From assembly GCA_963971405.1 (NCBI GenBank), contig OZ020487.1:46783039-46847038 (forward strand): 64,000 nt of DNA, written 5' to 3'. Of this stretch, positions 46,856-58,895 are shown piece after piece; position 1 is the first letter of the stretch; each line of letters starts with the position of its first letter. The stretch is from Psococerastis gibbosa (taxonomy: Eukaryota; Arthropoda; Insecta; Psocodea; Psocidae). The translations under genes were made by a program, and so were the position numbers. Under the pieces are notes generated by a model. That model did not search any database, was not told the DNA's origin, and worked only from the letters and a program-made list of their open reading frames with translations.

Positions 46856-47689
46856 TGCGGGCCTACTTTCCCTGTGATGAGTAGCTCGCACAAATCAAGT
46901 CATTTGACAGGAACCCTGCTGCTGTGGGTCTCAGATGCCTGAACCAAATGCATGGCGTATAGTGTTTATTGATTAGTGTTTAGCATATAAGGCATTGACT
47001 CTTCTTGTATTGTTTTTTACTTACAGTAGGTTACGGTTTAGAACTTAAATGCAGTCTCTAGCTCAAGCCTCTACTTTTGTTACTTGTCTTCACCTTGATA
47101 CTAACGCCTCAACAGGGAAAAAAACAGGAGGAATCGAACCATACGAAGAGTTGAATGGTCAGAAGGGGTGGAAGAACAGGAAGGAGCAGAGGGAAATGAA
47201 GGAGGATTGGAGGCTCAAACATCATACAAGGTCCGCAGGGGATGATTATAGATGATGATATAGCTGTACCATATACGTACTATTAATTGCCAATGAACAG
47301 TGTAGTACGATACACCGTAGATCCTTTATTGCGCGCCAAAAACATCAACACAATTAGATACAATGACGCATTGAAATTCGCGATAATACTATTATATATG
47401 AATTGGGCTATCCCAGAAAGGGTTAGCTGTGTGTGTGTGTGAAAGGAAGTGCGTTCATTGAGAATTGCAACGCTCCAACGTGTTTTATTTCTTCCATTCA
47501 AATGAGATCGGCTCTAGCTGAGCCTGTCAATCAGGGGTTCAGGGCCACATTATATATTTTTTTAATGAATATGGTTCCTTGGTGGAGACTGGAGAATCTT
47601 GTATGTATGTAGTATGTACGAGAATGTATGCCTAATGCATGTATTGATTCAAGACCGTAGCCAGAAATTTTTTTTCAGGGGGTGGGTAC

Positions 47690-48110
47690 ATCTGACGTAA
47701 TATTTAATAGGTTTTCTTCTCGAGTTGCAATCCAACGAATGTTGTATTCTTCTCCTCCACTCTTGTCTGTTTTATGCGGTCCTTTTCAGTCTTTATAGGT
47801 GTCGCACCCTGGGTCCTTCATGACATCCTCTAGGTATTCCTTCCTCTGTCGTCCTCTTCAGTTGGTGCCTTCAACCATACCCTCAATTATGTTCTTGAGG
47901 AGCCCTTCGTGTCTCAGAAGTCAGAATATGCCCCATCCATTTGCCTCTTCTTGTTGAAATAGTGGCCATAATAGCTCTTTTTTCGTTTATTCTATGGGGC
48001 ATTTCATCGTTGGTTACGTGGTCTCTCCATGGGATTTTCAAGATTCTTCTGTAGCACCACCACTAAAAGGCTTCCAGTTTTTGATATGCAAAAATTCCGT
48101 TCTATCTACT
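47690..48110 (-). mobile_element. LINE ORF2 C-terminal tail, frameshifted
   Basis: Frames on the minus strand join to give KRRRQMDGAYSDFLRHEGLL, IEGMVEGTN, RGRQRKEYLEDVMKDPGCDT and finally Y(I)K..DRQEWR-like sequence. This is the 'RRGRQR..YL..V..D.GC.TY..LKR.A.DR..WR' tail of a non-LTR retrotransposon. Several frameshifts mark it as old. Confidence 0.7.
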
Positions 48111-48979
48111 AAAATTTTACGCATTGTAAAAGTTCATGAAGAAATGGCAGCCTATACATTATTATTGTATATAACACTAATGATTAACTAACTTCGGTTG
48201 AAGAGGTAACCTTCTCTAATTTCTGTTAAAAAGCACAAATAGCCTACTCAATGATATTGTGTATGAACTAGTTTCCTTCAACATGGATAGACCAAATCTT
48301 TATAGCTCACATAGTATATTAATTTAAAAAAAAATACAAATGAGAACCCTCGGTCTCTCACCGGATGATACCCAAGACATCCGAAAGATGAAGATCCTCA
48401 TAAGAACTGTGGCATCTCTCCCAAGACAAAGAGTCGCTGATACAGCAATACTTACACTACGCACACATTCATGCACTGTATTCCCAACTTATTTGCCAGC
48501 AAAATTGAAGGATTGCAAGCATTTAGTGAACTATCTAGCATTTCCTTTGGTGTAGTAATGTCGTTGAATGGCTTGGTCTATTGGTCAATAACTCTAAATT
48601 GAATTCATCCCGTCAGTCCCCTCGTATATTACATCAAACCACCTGCAGAGGAAACGACCTCTTAAAACCCTTATTAGCTTAAGAAAAGACCCCAAACAAA
48701 ACACGACGCAGAAGCGGAAATTATCGTAATTCGCGCAATACAAGAGAAAAGCGAAAAACCCCATTCATTCGTCGGTCAGCTCAGCCAGGAAACTTCTGTC
48801 AGGCATTCCGAGATGCGGAGGGACACCCCAGCCTGCCTGCAGATAAGATGGCATCCTGTTGCCGAGACAACAGGTTGTAAGGGGATATACAAAAGAGTTG
48901 TAGGGGGGTTCAGGAAGGGCAAGTTATTGACCCAAAAACCCGAGAGGTTGGCAAGGACATTCCCACGGTGCTGGAGAGT

Positions 48980-49905
48980 AACACCTGGCTGGTGGCTCAC
49001 AGGTGCCAGCATGTGGCTTCCACGCTTCTTCTGCAGGGGCGGAACCTCGAAGGTCTTGTGGCACCCACGCTTAATACAGGGCCGTAAGAACCTCATATTT
49101 GCCTTGTATGTAGCTCGGGGTAAGGTATCGGTAAGCTGATACTGCAGTGCTGGAACTTCTAACTTCTGCCACCCACGCCACGCTTTAAACAGAACCGTCA
49201 AAACGCTATAAGCAGTCAAGGTTCTCCTATTCATCCAGGGGGATGGTGGTTGTAAGACGCAAGACGTCCTATTGAGCCAGCAAGCAGTTTCCAAGATTCT
49301 CCTGCAGGAGTGGCACCTCAAAGTTCTTGTGGCACCCGCGCTTGCAAGCTGTCCTGAGCTGCAGCCGTACAGGCAATACAGTTGCAGAACTTCTCACTTC
49401 TGCCACTTACGTCACGTTTAAAACAGGGTCGTAAGAACATTATGAGAAGTAAAGGTTCTCCTATTCATCCAGGGGGAAGGTGGTTGTAAGATGCAATATA
49501 TCCAATTGTGCCAGCAAGCGGTTTTCACGTTTCTTCTGGAGGAGTGGAACCTCAAAGGTCTTGTGGCACCCACGCTTAATACAGGGCCGAAAGAACCTAT
49601 TCTCTTCAACTAACGGTAAGCTGTCATGGGTTGCAGACACTGCAGTGGTGGAACTTCTAACTTCTGCCACCCACGCCACTCTTAAAACAAGGCCATAAGA
49701 ACGTTATGAACAGTCAAGGTTCTCCTATTTGTCCAGGGGGAAGGCGGTTGTAAGATGCAAAATGTCTTATTGTACCAGCAAGCAGTTGGCACGTTTCTTC
49801 TACAGGAGTGGAACCCCGAAGGTCTTGTGGCACCTACGCTTGTGAGCTGTCCTGGGGTGCAGGCGCGTGCAGTGGCAGAACTCACGCTGCTGCCACTCAG
49901 TGATT
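48980..49905 (+). repeat. Tandem repeat, unit about 235-265 bp, about 4 copies
   Basis: AGGTTCTCCTATT..TCCAGGGGG occurs at 49220, 49454 and 49718, and CTTGTGGCACC.ACGCTT near 49058, 49328, 49564 and 49826. Each unit has TTCTTCTG.AGGAGTGGAACCTC and AACTTCTAACTTCTGCCACCCACGCCAC. GC content is higher than in the surroundings. Two minus-strand frames are open in several units (FHSCRRNV.TACW, GCHKTFEVPLLQKK), giving an ORF of 181 codons (48776-49321), but the frame is not maintained across units. Confidence 0.75.
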
Positions 49906-49983
49906 GTAAGATGGCCTATTCTAGGGCACCACTAATTAGCATTCACCCGTCTTCTCAATATATAAATAAATAAATAGATGAAT

Positions 49984-50160
49984 TTTGGTTCTAGTAGTAA
50001 GCCAGACTAGCTAAGTTAGGGCTATGGCTATAAATGTCAACTAGGAAGGTCCGGGACCGCCTGCTCTACTTTCCTCCGAAAATGTAGTAAGTGTGGGACT
50101 CAAACAACTAATCTTTTGGGTGAAAGCTGGAGTCCGTACCACTTCTCTACATCTCTATCT
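49984..50160 (-). mobile_element. tRNA-derived SINE, family A
   Basis: It reads TTTTGGTTCTAGTAGTAAGCCAGACTAGC to GTGTGGGACTCAAAC.AACTA and GGGTGAAAGCTGGAGTCC on the plus strand, the reverse complement of family A. The B box carries one change. Confidence 0.6.
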
Positions 50161-50612
50161 GCAGGATACGACGAACTTGTGGCACCCGCGCTTAGAACCT
50201 CATCAATTCTTAATTTTTTTGGCCAAGGAAGAAGGTGCTAGTAAGCATGCAAAATATCGAAACACGTGTGGGAAAAAACATCGAAAAAATTTCACAGAAA
50301 AACTAGCAGACTGCAGAGGCGGAGACCCGCTTCTACGGTATACGGTATGGTATGGTATCGTATAATGTACTGTACGCAGTGTACTATATAGGTACATTTC
50401 ACGTTATAGTGGGAGTTTCAGATGCTGCCACTCCAGGTAGGGCCCATATCAGATAGGCACCTGTTTCAAGACCACCTGGCACTGCCTTCAAAACCATCCC
50501 TTCTCGTTATATTTAATGTGCGCCCTTCCTGTGCAGATGTCTCATTGATGCATTGTCTGTATTTGGGTAAACGGAGTCCCCCACTTTCCATGTTTTGTGC
50601 AAAGTCAAATTT

Positions 50613-51082
50613 CTCATGAAATATCGATCGGTAAATGAGACGTAATAAACTAGAAAAAATATTCCTCTACACTTTGAGGAACATTATGTAGTTACTAGCA
50701 CTGATCGGCCGCAGTTATTGAACTTGATTTATCAAAAAATAGCGGTAACTGAGAATGTCAGATCGAAGGAGTTCCAAAACTGTGGCCAATTGATGTTAAA
50801 CACGGCCCCACAATGTTTATGGAAATGAAGAGGAACATTTTTTTCTGCTTTATGACACCGCACTTATGACTATACCATTGAAATTTTATGAGAAATCTGA
50901 CTTTGGGCAAAATATGGAAAATGTGGGGGTCCATTTGTTTTGCACAATTCTAATTCTTTTTCTTGTGAAAGCTGACTTCATGCAGGGCGACAGTCACATT
51001 TCATATAACACAATGTACAGGAACATTTCTTCGACGTTATGACATCTCATTTATGGCTCTACCATCGATATTTCCTGTGATT
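50613..51082. mobile_element. Foldback MITE copies, one nested or tandem
   Basis: CATGAAATATCGATCGGTAAATGAGACG to GAGGAACATTTTTTTCTGCTTTATGAC, and a second right arm GGAACATTTCTTCGACGTTATGACATCTC at 51011-51080, belong to the family at 26497. They contain ACTGTGGCCAATTGATGTTA, as at 43090-43115. Confidence 0.5.
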
Positions 51083-52690
51083 TTTTTTAACGGACTGTGG
51101 GGTGTTCTAATGTCTTTTGACGGCGGAAAGTCGCCGACCGCAAAAAAAATCTGCGAAAAATATTTAACGTCCGTACCTTAGCACTGCACCACTGCTTGTG
51201 GTGGCCTAATAAAGACAATATTGAAGAACCGTGGCAAAAGACGAAAATTGTCTCGTCATCACTATTGAGGCTTGTGGTACCTCAACTACGAAGCCATTCA
51301 TTCAAACCGTACCATTTTCTTTCTATATTTCCTTTATTGTTCCGTGAATATTCCAATGAAATCAACATGTTAAGCATTTTTTCCTGGTTCAATAGGAACG
51401 AAATAAGAAGTCGGGGATCTAGAAAACATTTTCTGTGGACTGTGGGTCCACCCAATCCTTATCTCATGCTGTTGCTGACCACAGCAACCCAAATAGAGCA
51501 GTTAATTCAGTCGAAATTAGTTTTAGTTATTGTAGTTTAAGTGTTGTTGTTGTTGTTGTTGTTGTTAGTTGTTCAGGGCTACCCTTGCACGCCGCTGTTT
51601 TTACCCGATTCAACCCCCTTTCACGGTACCTAGTACCCTACGAGAGTACGTATTTTCTTTTTAAAACATTACATACAGTTAGTAAATTCATAAAATATAA
51701 AAAACGCAGTCTTCCGATTCTTGGCCGCACTTCTTTTTCTTTTTTCTTTTGCCAAATTTTGCGCATTTTTCACATAGGTTTTTCACTCAGTAAGCCATCC
51801 ATTGAGTAGAATAATAAATGCAATGATTGTGTAAAAACATTATACCAGGTCATTAACAAATTATAATTGAAACAACTTGTTTAAGGAAAAGAAAACAATT
51901 AGGTAAGAGCCTAAAAAGAATGATGATTGTGTAAACATTCTTGTAAAACCTCACGCAAATTACAAGAGCTGACTCAGCCGTGTATTGTGGCACTGTGGCT
52001 TGTTTAGTAGGGAGCCTGTCAAATATAGGAAATCAAATTATTCATGATTATACTTTATTATAGCAGTAACAGCGTTCAATATTATTATGCGGCAGCTCGA
52101 TCGTGTAGATAGGCCCAGTTGGTGCACAATAGCAGATCCTACAGCAACAGATACGCAGCAGATCAGACACATTAAAGCAGATGGGCTGGTACACAAAGGC
52201 AGATTCTATTGCAGCAGATTTTACCGATGTGGGCGTCACTGGGAATCGGAACCCTTTATGAATATCTAGTGAGTCATTTCGGTTTTGCACAACACTCCAC
52301 GAACTCCCAACACCCAGAAATCAGTTTCCAGCGATTTCGTGGACGTCCCAGTAATCGTCTTGCTTGCTTATTTGCAGATCTTCTTCAGCATGTGATTTTC
52401 TGACGTTGCGCTTTTATAAAACGGACAATGTCCTCTCCATTGAGTAAAGAGTTTAAGTTACATTGGCAGTGGTAGTGTATTTGTACACGTTAGAAATTAG
52501 AATTGAGACACGTGCCGTATAAATAGGATCAACACGTGGGAGGGTAAAAAAGACGAAGCCTGGCGGGCCGTAACGACGACACGTCGCAACCCGCAGATGC
52601 GTCGTTTACGGACAAGTCGAGCGGAAAAGGGACATGTCAAACAACGTGGGGAAACCACGTGGTTTGCACCAAAGATCTAATAACAGAATC
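51083..52690. other. No gene recognised; GCAGCAGAT-rich segment
   Basis: 52080-52270 has several CAGCAGAT/ACAGATACGCAGCAGAT motifs that give a short repetitive pattern and open frames on both strands (80 and 60 codons). None is recognisable. Confidence 0.4.
51542..51570 (+). repeat. (GTT)n microsatellite
   Basis: GTTGTTGTTGTTGTTGTTGTTGTTGTT. Confidence 0.9.
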
Positions 52691-53025
52691 GGAATGGATG
52701 GAGTGATGGAGAACATAGCTTGTGGACATAATAGCACCCTGGACTATAACAGATAAGAAACTGAAGAGGCTAGAAGCGATTGAAATGTGGTGTTACAGAA
52801 AGATGCTTCAAATCAGCTACAGAGACTACGTGACGAATGAAAGAGTGCTAGAGGCTATCGAGGGAGATTGGCAATTGCTACCTCACATAAAAAGTAGAAG
52901 AGCGGTAGGGCTGCTGTTAATCACGAAAATCTAGTAGACACCATCATTGAGAGCACTGTGGAAGGAACAAATAGAGAGGGCGGCCGAACAAGGAATTCAT
53001 GGATCAACTGATAATATGTAGGGAG
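52690..53025 (+). mobile_element. LINE ORF2 C-terminal tail (second subfamily)
   Basis: WTITDKKLKRLEAIEMWCYR, then KMLQISYRDYVTNERVLEAI and LLPHIKSRRA, is the conserved tail of an RTE/Jockey-like reverse transcriptase. A frameshift leads into a remnant of HENLVDTIIE..TVEGTNREGGR type. No upstream RT palm motifs are present, so the copy is 5'-truncated. Confidence 0.8.
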
Positions 53026-53144
53026 TTGCTGCCAACCAATCAATGAGATTGTGAAGAAGTGAGCACAGCATCCACCGCCACCCCCCCCCCCCCCACCCCA
53101 TAAATACGAGTACTTGTTTAACAATGAACTCCTATAAGATGTGG

Positions 53145-53222
53145 GTTCATTGTATGAGTGGGCCGAAAGGCCCAAAATTCACCCATATGGAAAATAAAGA
53201 CGATTTTCTTTCTTTCTTTCTA
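53145..53222 (+). mobile_element. LINE/SINE 3' end, (TTTC)n-tailed family
   Basis: It is nearly identical to 30833-30912, with the GGGCCGAAAGGCCC hairpin intact, AATAAA and then TTTCTTTCTTTC. Confidence 0.6.
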
Positions 53223-53224
53223 TA

Positions 53225-53440
53225 AGAACTTGGTTAAGACACACCCACCTGTTACTTTGCGTCAATGATAAGCAAGTCTCAGCTTGACCATTATAACCCG
53301 TACCCAGAGTAGGTTGACATCAAGGAATTGTAGCAGTTTCCAAATGGCCAAAAATGCATACGGAAGAAAAGCCTATAATGTCTGAAAATCCGTGGGGTCG
53401 CTGGCATTGGGCAAATTCCAATAGGCCGCAATAAGTAGGC
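53225..53440 (-). repeat. Family D repeat
   Basis: ACTTGGTTAAGAC..CACCTGTTACTTTGC..CAATG to TGAAAATCCGTGGGGTCGCTGGCATTGG. Confidence 0.5.
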
Positions 53441-54344
53441 TTAGGTCCATAAACATCCCTTCAAATATAACAACTGGACTACGCTATAATTCTATTTAGA
53501 ATTTCCCGCCAAAAATATGCTTTTGAATTTCAGGGGCCGCCTTCCACGTCTCTTCACCTATGATCTGCCATGGAAAACACGTGGCAGGTTGCCCTATCTC
53601 TCCTTTGATTTGCCAACTGTTCAAACTGCAAAATGCTAACTTTTTGGGAGAGCGTTCTAAATTTTTTTCGGTGTTTTTAATCTACAATATGTATCTCCTA
53701 CACTTCAGCCAAGAAATTTTCAATTCTTTTACAGGATTGCAGATACGATGATTGATGTAAAAAAAAGAGGGGGAAAAAATTAATGCAATAAAAAAAATTA
53801 TTTGAAGTTACAACAGACAGTGGAGTTGGCATTTGGCAAATCATGGAGCGATATATACTAGTAGTACATCTAGCTAATCAGGGTAATAGTCCATAACGAG
53901 TACGCTATCATTTACGCTGACTCAGCGGCTAGACCACTCCACAGACAGTTCATCCTTTAAGCTTTCAGTATTCAGTACAAAAACATTGAAGTCAGCAATA
54001 CCTCTTTATACGAGTAATTCCATTTGCAATTTAAGGCTTCCACACTCAACGTAAGGTTTCTGCTGACAAGGCAAACGCATGCTGTTGTTTGAGCAAACAC
54101 AACAGCAAGGGTTTATTGCCCTTACAGCCCCACCCCCTCCCTCTGGGTCAGCCGGGAAACCCTTATGAGTCAGATGTATTTATTATGAGACACGTCATCT
54201 TTTTTTCCTCTTTCTGGGAAAGTTTTTGAGTGGTGTCATCTTACAGACGGAACAACGATACTTATTATAAGTTTGAACAAGTTTTCCAACTAGGCGATAC
54301 AGTAAAAAACACTTTTAAGGTGAAGATTTTTTAAAGAAAGTCAG

Positions 54345-54530
54345 GACTCGTTCCCATACTCGGTTAAGTCGAGCTAACGCCTGTTAACAATGACAATGAT
54401 CAGCATGCCCGAGCTTGCCCACTGGCACTTGTAGTCGGTGTGGGTTGACCAGTGAACCAGTTTGCTAATGTCTAGAAATTAATTCAGAAACAATACCAAT
54501 AATGCCCAAAACCAATGGAGTAGTAGGCAG
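54345..54530 (-). repeat. Family D repeat
   Basis: GACTCGTTCCCATACTCGGTTAAGTCG to AATGCCCAAAACCAATGGAGT. Confidence 0.5.
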
Positions 54531-54610
54531 GGCAAATAAGAAGCTCTTGAATAATAATAAAAAATTAAGTTTATTCGATAGAGAAATATGAGCCGTATGA
54601 TAGGTTGAAT

Positions 54611-54794
54611 TTAACAAAGGGTTAGTTGGACTTACATTGCCTGTTGTGTTAATAGTCATTAGAAGCACTCACGAAACGTCGCCCCCTTCCCCTGACAATG
54701 GGCTCCGCCCTAATTGTTCGATGACCATGAGGCCCATGCCTCTAATGACTATTAACACAACAGACAATGTAAGTCCAACTAACCCTTTGTTAAA
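54611..54794. repeat. 184-bp hairpin element with 53-bp arms
   Basis: TTAACAAAGGGTTAGTTGGA (from 54611) pairs with TCCAACTAACCCTTTGTTAA (to 54793). Arms of about 53 bases differ at very few positions, with a loop of about 77 bases. The sequence after the right arm (AGTATTACACCATTGCCATTAACCTTTAC) has a partner at 13706-13765, just beside the 13300 inverted repeat. Confidence 0.75.
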
Positions 54795-55239
54795 TAGTAT
54801 TACACCATTGCCATTAACCTTTACTAAAAATGGGGGTTGAAGTTCAACATTTGAGCAAAAGTTGTACTATTCCGTCGGGTCTGGGTCAACCAAATGCTAA
54901 TGAATACCTTAACGTCACAGGTATAGCATACAAGAAAAAACGCGGCTACTGGGCATGTTGCTGACCACACTAAATAAAACCGTGATTAATAAGGAGGATC
55001 AGCGGCAAATTCTAGGACCTACGCCTACCATGGGTTGTCGTATCAGGAGTTTTTTCCGGGTCCACTCAACTATACTGAGTACTTACACTGACAGGGGCAA
55101 TGTGAGGCGGCCGGACATGTTATTTAAACACAAAATGCCAAGAAAAACGATCTTCTACCAGTGCTCAGGCCTAGACATCAATAGGCGTTTTAAAAACAAT
55201 AACGCCCGGTGGGCGATTTTGGCAGTCGTGATTTGCCGA

Positions 55240-55590
55240 CTTCTTTTCCATTGTAGGAATACGGATTGGTGGATTAACCCTGGCAGACAGGCGAAGAAAC
55301 GACCAGATCAGAGCTGAAAACTGCCGAAATCACACTCAACCCTAAAGAAAAACGCCTGTTATGGCATGCGCATGTCAAAAGGCGAGGCGAGACTCAACTA
55401 CGGAAAATGGTCCAGGACACAGGAGAAGTCAGAAGAAGAAGACTGAAGAAGACGTGCCGAGAAAGGTCCAGACAGATATGGACCAGCCCACACTAACACA
55501 CCAGGACGCCTGATAGGGGGCTGTGGAGGCGCCAGTGCCTTACAACCGACCCTCCGTAGGGGATAAGGCACGGAAAAAAGTAGAATAGAC
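55240..55590 (+). mobile_element. LINE ORF2 C-terminal tail
   Basis: Pieces in alternating frames read GGLTLADRRRNDQIRAE, then TLNPKEKRLLWHAHVKRRGE, RRRLKKTCRERSRQIW and DRGLWRRRCLTTDPP. These follow the order of the RLRWFGHVxRR...DRxxWRxxxRxxDP tail common in LINEs. The open frame 54955-55317 covers only its start. Confidence 0.65.
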
Positions 55591-55902
55591 CTTGGCGAAT
55601 GGTTGGTGCCAGTCCACAGATAGAGGCTACTTCAGAAGATTTCTATGATCTGGCGAGTCCAGGGGAAGACAGTACACTTTCATGAGGTCGGCTTGACGCC
55701 AGCTTCGGAAATCGTCAAGAAATCTTCAGCTAGACCAGTAGTTCCCAAGTGTAGGGTCGCGAACCTTTTACATTCTCTAGTGTCGCAAAGACACCAAGGC
55801 AAATTATGTAAAGTACCTAGTATCAAACATCAAAATTATTAAAAAAAATTAAATGCTATTGTATTTGTATCATTCTATTTTGGTTTATTATTTACTTTGA
55901 TG

Positions 55903-56180
55903 TTAGCCGCCATACCAAGTTGGATCCAGCGGACCAGTGCAGATTCAAAGCTGCAGATAACTTGGTCGTGTGCACAGTGCTGGTAGGGGAACATGGTAGG
56001 ACTTGTCCTGGTCACCTCCGAACTAATCGTGTGACTTCACTGTGTTTCCCAAGTGGTTCGGAATCCACTATAATCAGGAGGTCCACTGTCCTATGGGCTG
56101 GCGTAGGACAGTCAAGTCGGGGTCGCTCTATGGGTCCGAATATGAGGCCTAATTCGTTATTAACCCGACGAACACTACTA
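55903..56180 (+). repeat. Family C repeat, short subtype
   Basis: TTAGCCGCCATACCAAGTTGGATCC to CCCGACGAACACTACTACC; closest to 38385-38645. Confidence 0.55.
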
Positions 56181-56764
56181 CCACTACTGATGTTAGTTGG
56201 CTCATATTAAAAATTGGAAGATGGTGGAACAGTGGTGGGTCGCGAACCCACGAGGAGCAGAATTTTGGGTCGCAGTAACGTTCCTGTTGAGACCCATGGC
56301 TACAATGAAAATGACGTCAGCAAATCGAGACTGCGAAAATCGTCCGTGTGTACGGAGTTTTATAATATGATATATAAATACTCAACAGATTCAGAACATC
56401 TAGAAAATGAATGAGCGACCACTATTAACTAGCTAACACTGCAAATTTGTGGACAGCATGAATGGTCGTAGTACAATACATGCAGGCACGAGATCAGCAG
56501 TTTGCGCCGTCAATTCACATGAAGTATATGAATGAAATTGAGCACATCAGGTTTTAAGGAATATAAACCGAGGTACATACAGAACCAGGTTTCTGAAATA
56601 ATATTTATATATTTCTATAATATAATATAGGGAACGCACATGGTAAAAGTAGAACAGGTCATCACGGATATCGAAATAAAAAGTAATTATAAATATACTC
56701 TACATGAAATAAGTTGAGTATTAAAAATCTAATATAACATGAAATATCGATCGTAGACCGGTCA

Positions 56765-57622
56765 AAACTATAAATAAGAACCGGTCCGAGTTTACTCGAA
56801 CAAGCTTTCCAATTTATCAAAATTAGTAGATAGAGAAAATGAGTAATTTCATGGTAAATAATTTTCCTATGGATAAATTTCCGATATCTCGGGGGAGGGG
56901 GGGGGGGGGGTTGTCCACCTGACGTCACTGGAGGTGAGGTAAATTCTAGATAGGTCAGACCAACACATTACCACACAGCAATACTGGCAGGGCATGCAAT
57001 GCATTTCATTTTTTCCAAAAAACATTTTTTTTTACAAAACCAAATGCTTTTCTGGGAAAGCAACCTGACCGGTTTTGTTACTCAATTTAACACCTAAAAC
57101 ATGCCTGAAGGTAGAAATCATCGATAGAAAGGTTTCGCAGAAAAATTATTTTTTAATCATTTTCATTAAAATTTAGTTATTTTTATTTTTTTACCCCCAG
57201 AAACAACATATCAAGGGGCAAGCGACCCCCCGCATTTCGTTAACATTAATAACGACTACAATATATGTGAATTTAAAAGAAATCATTGGAGCCGTTTTTG
57301 AGAAATATTTTTTTAAACGTTTTTATGGAGTTTTTTGAGAATAAAACCCCCCCAAATTAAGTTAGCCCCAAATAAAAAAAATTATTCCGAGGTATGATTT
57401 TTATAAACCTACATGCAAAATTTCATCAAAATCGACCAAGTAGTTTGCCTGGAAATCGACGCACAGACATACAGACAGACAGACAGACAGAGCGACAGAC
57501 AGACATTTCGTAAAAACCACTTTTTGGGTTCCTGGGACCTCGAAACGTGTAAATCCGTTGAAATCTCGGAATCCAAAATTTCGACCATCACAAAGCTTTC
57601 CTTATACTACGTATAAATTGGA
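56765..57622 (+). mobile_element. Copy of the 1-kb hAT-type element, termini lost
   Basis: From AACCGGTCCGAGTTTACTCG to ACTACGTATAAATTGGAAAGC. It has poly-G at 56895-56912 and a (GACA)n tract at 57460-57510. The ORFs at 57409/57413 are shadows of it. Confidence 0.75.
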
Positions 57623-58626
57623 AAGCATTAAATAAATAAATTGAAAAGCAATAAATGAAAAAAAATTTTGTTAAAAAATCAAGTAATGGACAAGAAAGTA
57701 TGAAGTAAAATCGTCATCACATCCTACGGTCGTGGCATCACTACGATAGGGGGACTGTGGACTGCTACCCTATTTAGTGTAAAAAAATCCTTGATAACTT
57801 AATATTGTACGATATCTAGTGCATTCTTTTGTTATGGTACTAATCGTAGTCTTTTCGTAGATGAGAGCATAGGCAAATCAAGAGTCAATTATAGCTAATG
57901 TGTTCAGTGGCGGACATACAATAGCTTTTCGTGCGGACAGATAACATTCTGTGAACATTTGGAATAAATTATAATTATAAATAAACATAAATGTTGCAGT
58001 TACGAATTATGTACGACAAACAATTACGGTTTAAATTGCATAGAAATAAACACACCATTGGATGTTTTATATATTTTTTTTAAATAGGCACGAAATAGTG
58101 GTTTTACTTATTTTAACAGCAGTAAAGTTAGATTTTACAAAGCTTACTGAGGAGGGAGTACGTCAAACATGGCTTGGGGGTGCCCACATGAGGTAATTTT
58201 TTTAAAAATAGCTACTAGTAGGATTTTACGCGTTTTAACGGCAGTAAAGTTTAGAATTTGCAGAGGAATTTTCCATTTTTTTGGGAGGGTGGTTACAGAC
58301 TTACAGCCCAATAACTACGGGCCATGCCAGGACCTCAAAACGTGTAATTGCGTTGAATTCTGGAATTTTGAGATATTTTACATGTTATATAGCAGAATTT
58401 TTGCAATTCAAAAACGTCAGGATTAAAACTGGTTACAAGACTGCAAGTTGCTTACTTTCATTATACCTACTCCCAGTGAAAAATGTTTTGTTTTTTCATT
58501 GGCCCCCCAGATAGAAGTCATGCCCCCCCCCCCCGACTTAAAATTTCTGGCGACGCCACTGTTCACCTGAAAATAGGGAGGGAAAAATTAGTCCAACACG
58601 CTAACAATATGCGTACATCAACACGC

Positions 58627-58632
58627 TTTATT
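58627..58632 (-). promoter_or_regulatory. Poly(A) signal AATAAA after the 58652 stop
   Basis: The canonical hexamer lies on the minus strand 20 bases downstream of the TAA that closes the candidate terminal exon. By itself AATAAA is common in AT-rich DNA; it only gains weight from its position. Confidence 0.3.
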
Positions 58633-58651
58633 AGTAGGTAGGTAAACAAAA

Positions 58652-58895
58652 TTAATTAATCATGTTGAAAAGCTTGGGGTGGCGGAATGAGTGGTTAATT
58701 TGGTTGTTTGCGTGGTTCGCATCATATGATTCAGCTATATTGATTTGTCTGATTACTGCTGACGGTGAGTCATCCAAGGGAATCCCACTTGTTGAATTAC
58801 AGCTTATTGTCTGGTTTATTACAGGGTAGTCAGAGGGGGTGGGTGAGGACGCAGAGCCGTAGGAACGACAATCCTCGGAACGGGTTAGGACAGCA
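58652..58895 (-). CDS. Candidate 3'-terminal coding exon of an unidentified gene
   Basis: I do not recognise this protein. On the minus strand an acceptor-like CAATTCAG precedes an open frame of about 80 codons. It contains AVLTRSEDCRSYGSASSP, then NQTISCNSTSGIPLDDSP, and ends HPKLFNMIN before TAA. It is rich in Ser, Asn and Pro, like many cytoplasmic tails. A poly(A) signal, AATAAA, lies on the same strand 20 bases after the stop (58627-58632). The segment is not repeated elsewhere in the window. Against it, the acceptor has a poor pyrimidine tract, no upstream exon was found, and the frame also has its own ATG at 58906. If real, it would lie within an upstream EFL1 intron or in a gene beyond EFL1. 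Confidence 0.28.

Noticed and set aside
48776-49321. 181-codon minus-strand ORF with CHSC and CIKRGC motifs suggesting a zinc finger
   Set aside because: The motif arises from a tandem DNA repeat whose units are in different frames, so it is not a spaced zinc-finger array.
57905-58561. CAGTGGCGGACATAC at 57908 as the left end paired with the hAT-like end GACGCCACTG at 58552-58561
   Set aside because: The flanking 8-mers do not match and the interior is not shared with another copy, so the pairing is unproven.
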